The notes under the pieces were generated by a model. That model ran no database searches, had not been told where the DNA came from, and saw only the letters and a program-made list of their open reading frames with translations. Below, one piece after another: positions 63,338 to 64,000 of a DNA stretch of 64,000 nucleotides; the stretch's first letter is position 1, and every line of letters begins with the position of its first letter. The translations under genes and the position numbers were made by a program. Source of the DNA: Tistlia sp040905785 (GTDB lineage Bacteria > Pseudomonadota > Alphaproteobacteria > Kiloniellales > DSM-21159). The stretch is taken from NCBI RefSeq assembly GCF_040905785.1, contig NZ_JBBDQW010000029.1, positions 62,001 through 126,000 on the forward strand, in the 5' to 3' direction.

Positions 63338-63711
63338 CTAGAGAATTTCCAGCACCGCCTCCGGCGGTCGGCCCAGCGCGATCCGGTCGTCGTTCACGNN
63401 NNNNNNNNCCGGCCGTCCGCGACGACGATCGGCCGCTCGATCAGCACCGGGTGCTCGACCATGGCGGCGACCAGCGCCGCGCGGCTCTTCGTCGGGTCGT
63501 CGAGGCCGAGCTCGCGGTAGGGCGGCTCCTTCTTGCGCATCAGCTCGCGCGGCTCGAGCCCGAGCTGGGCGAGCAGCCGCTCGAGCGTCGCCGCATCCGG
63601 CGGCGTCTTCAGGTACTCGACGACCGCCGGCTCCAGGCCCTTGGCGCGCAGCAGCGCCAGGGTCTCGCGCGATTTCGAGCAGCGCGGGTTGTGGTAGATC
63701 GTCACGGCCAT
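63338..63711 (-). CDS. arsC: Arsenate reductase (glutaredoxin-type) ArsC, split by assembly gap
   Basis: From 63711 the reading gives YHNPRCSKSRETLALLRAKG (catalytic Cys11), MRKKEPPYRELGLDDPTK and ERPIVVADGR up to the gap at 63399-63408. Beyond the gap, the same strand gives VNDDRIALGRPPEAVLEIL and a stop at 63338, the usual ArsC end. The ADGR and NDDR ends look like two variants of the same codons, so little or nothing may be missing. Family members are about 115 aa. It reduces arsenate, or acts as an Spx-like regulator. Confidence 0.85.
63399..63408. other. Assembly gap (ten N)
   Basis: Ten undetermined bases inside arsC. The length is probably a placeholder. It marks the sequence as a draft scaffold. 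Confidence 0.98.
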
Positions 63712-63834
63712 GCGCGGCCTCCTGCTGTCGGGTTCGCGTTCTCCATAGACACTAATCCGCTGCCCGGCAAAGCCGTCGCCGGCGCGGCTCGCGCGTTAAC
63801 CTTCTTTCAAGTCCGGGCGACGCAGAGTGCCGCC

Positions 63835-64000
63835 ATGCTGACGAACCTCCTGCTCGTCGCCGGCTACGGCGCGCTCACCGGCCTGACCGCATGGTATCTG
63901 CCGCGCCTGGCGCCGGGTCTGGATCCCGCCCTGGCGGTCGGCGTCGGCATCCTCGGCTTCCTGCTCTGCGCGCTCGCCCACGAGGTCGCCGCGCGCCTCG
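63835..64000 (+). CDS. Membrane protein, N-terminal fragment
   Basis: The first 55 codons only; the gene runs off the right edge. It begins MLTNLLLVAGYGALTGLTAW and has two hydrophobic segments, the second GILGFLLCALAHEVAARL. A similar two-helix start precedes coiled-coil and EAL domains in some alphaproteobacterial cyclic-di-GMP proteins, but that cannot be checked here. A TTAACC lies 28 bp upstream of the start. Confidence 0.55.
   Translation, partial: MLTNLLLVAGYGALTGLTAWYLPRLAPGLDPALAVGVGILGFLLCALAHEVAARL

Noticed and set aside
63795..63834. CtrA site (TTAACC) upstream of the last gene
   Set aside because: Only a half site is present; the second TTAA at the right spacing is absent.

Overview
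The window is about 64 kb of very GC-rich DNA, by eye near 70% G+C, densely packed with genes on both strands. The gene content points to an alphaproteobacterium of the Rhodospirillales type. The main pointers are a class I (archaeal-type) lysyl-tRNA synthetase, an RpoH-type sigma factor, CarD next to a 7Fe ferredoxin, a PAS_5 protein, a DUF1192 protein, a bactofilin, a STAS-MlaE fusion and a lipid A cluster. A run of ten N bases at 63399-63408 shows that this is a draft scaffold. I see no phage, integrase, transposase, plasmid, CRISPR or rRNA genes. The region looks like ordinary chromosome with a few accessory or degenerate loci.

Layout. 1-3604: acyl-CoA catabolism (divergent enoyl-CoA hydratase; acyl-CoA dehydrogenase, acyl-CoA ligase and a VOC protein as a 4-nt-overlap operon) with an IclR-like palindrome between the divergent genes. 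3695-3771: tRNA-Arg(CCT). 3897-4571: outer-membrane barrel. 4692-6701: a cold-shock style block with promoter, long leader, DEAD-box helicase, CspA-like protein and strong terminator. 6708-7066: a wrecked hemolysin III gene. 7219-15000: prolyl iminopeptidase, an altered thermonuclease, rpoH, a metal-site-degenerate phosphoesterase, carD, fdxA, a TerB protein and lysS. 15046-26462: DinG-like helicase, PAS protein, lipoprotein, bactofilin, CysZ/EI24 membrane protein, adenosine kinase, typA, purD and xseA. 26661-28503: an unusual two-gene ferritin-like plus hemerythrin operon. 28582-32726: polyamine-type ABC transporter (potDBCA order on the minus strand).

32889-44495: a HAD phosphatase, 3-hydroxybutyrate dehydrogenase, quinone oxidoreductase and an HSD10-like SDR. 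Then come two envelope-lipid blocks: a diacylglycerol kinase divergent from a PlcP/LpxH-like phosphoesterase plus glycosyltransferase, and msbA-like, DUF374, lpxK and lpxL-like genes. 44538-48554: gamma-glutamyltransferase divergent from the D-glutamate catabolism pair dgcN-dgcA. 48644-56424: a coupled aminotransferase/methyltransferase/unknown trio, a MaoC-type dehydratase, a class V PLP enzyme, an ankyrin protein coupled to a half AMP-binding protein, methylmalonate-semialdehyde dehydrogenase and a small unknown. 56529-60246: an Mla-type lipid transport operon that ends in an auxiliary lipoprotein. 60346-64000: a small unknown, branched-chain aminotransferase, DUF952, pyrD, an arsC interrupted by the assembly gap, and a truncated membrane protein.

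Three themes recur. Several catalytic-looking proteins have lost metal-site residues (thermonuclease, phosphoesterase, GmhB-like). Several short gene pairs are translationally coupled by ATGA or GTGA overlaps. Convergent gene junctions repeatedly carry GC-rich palindromes or repeats instead of classic U-tract terminators.
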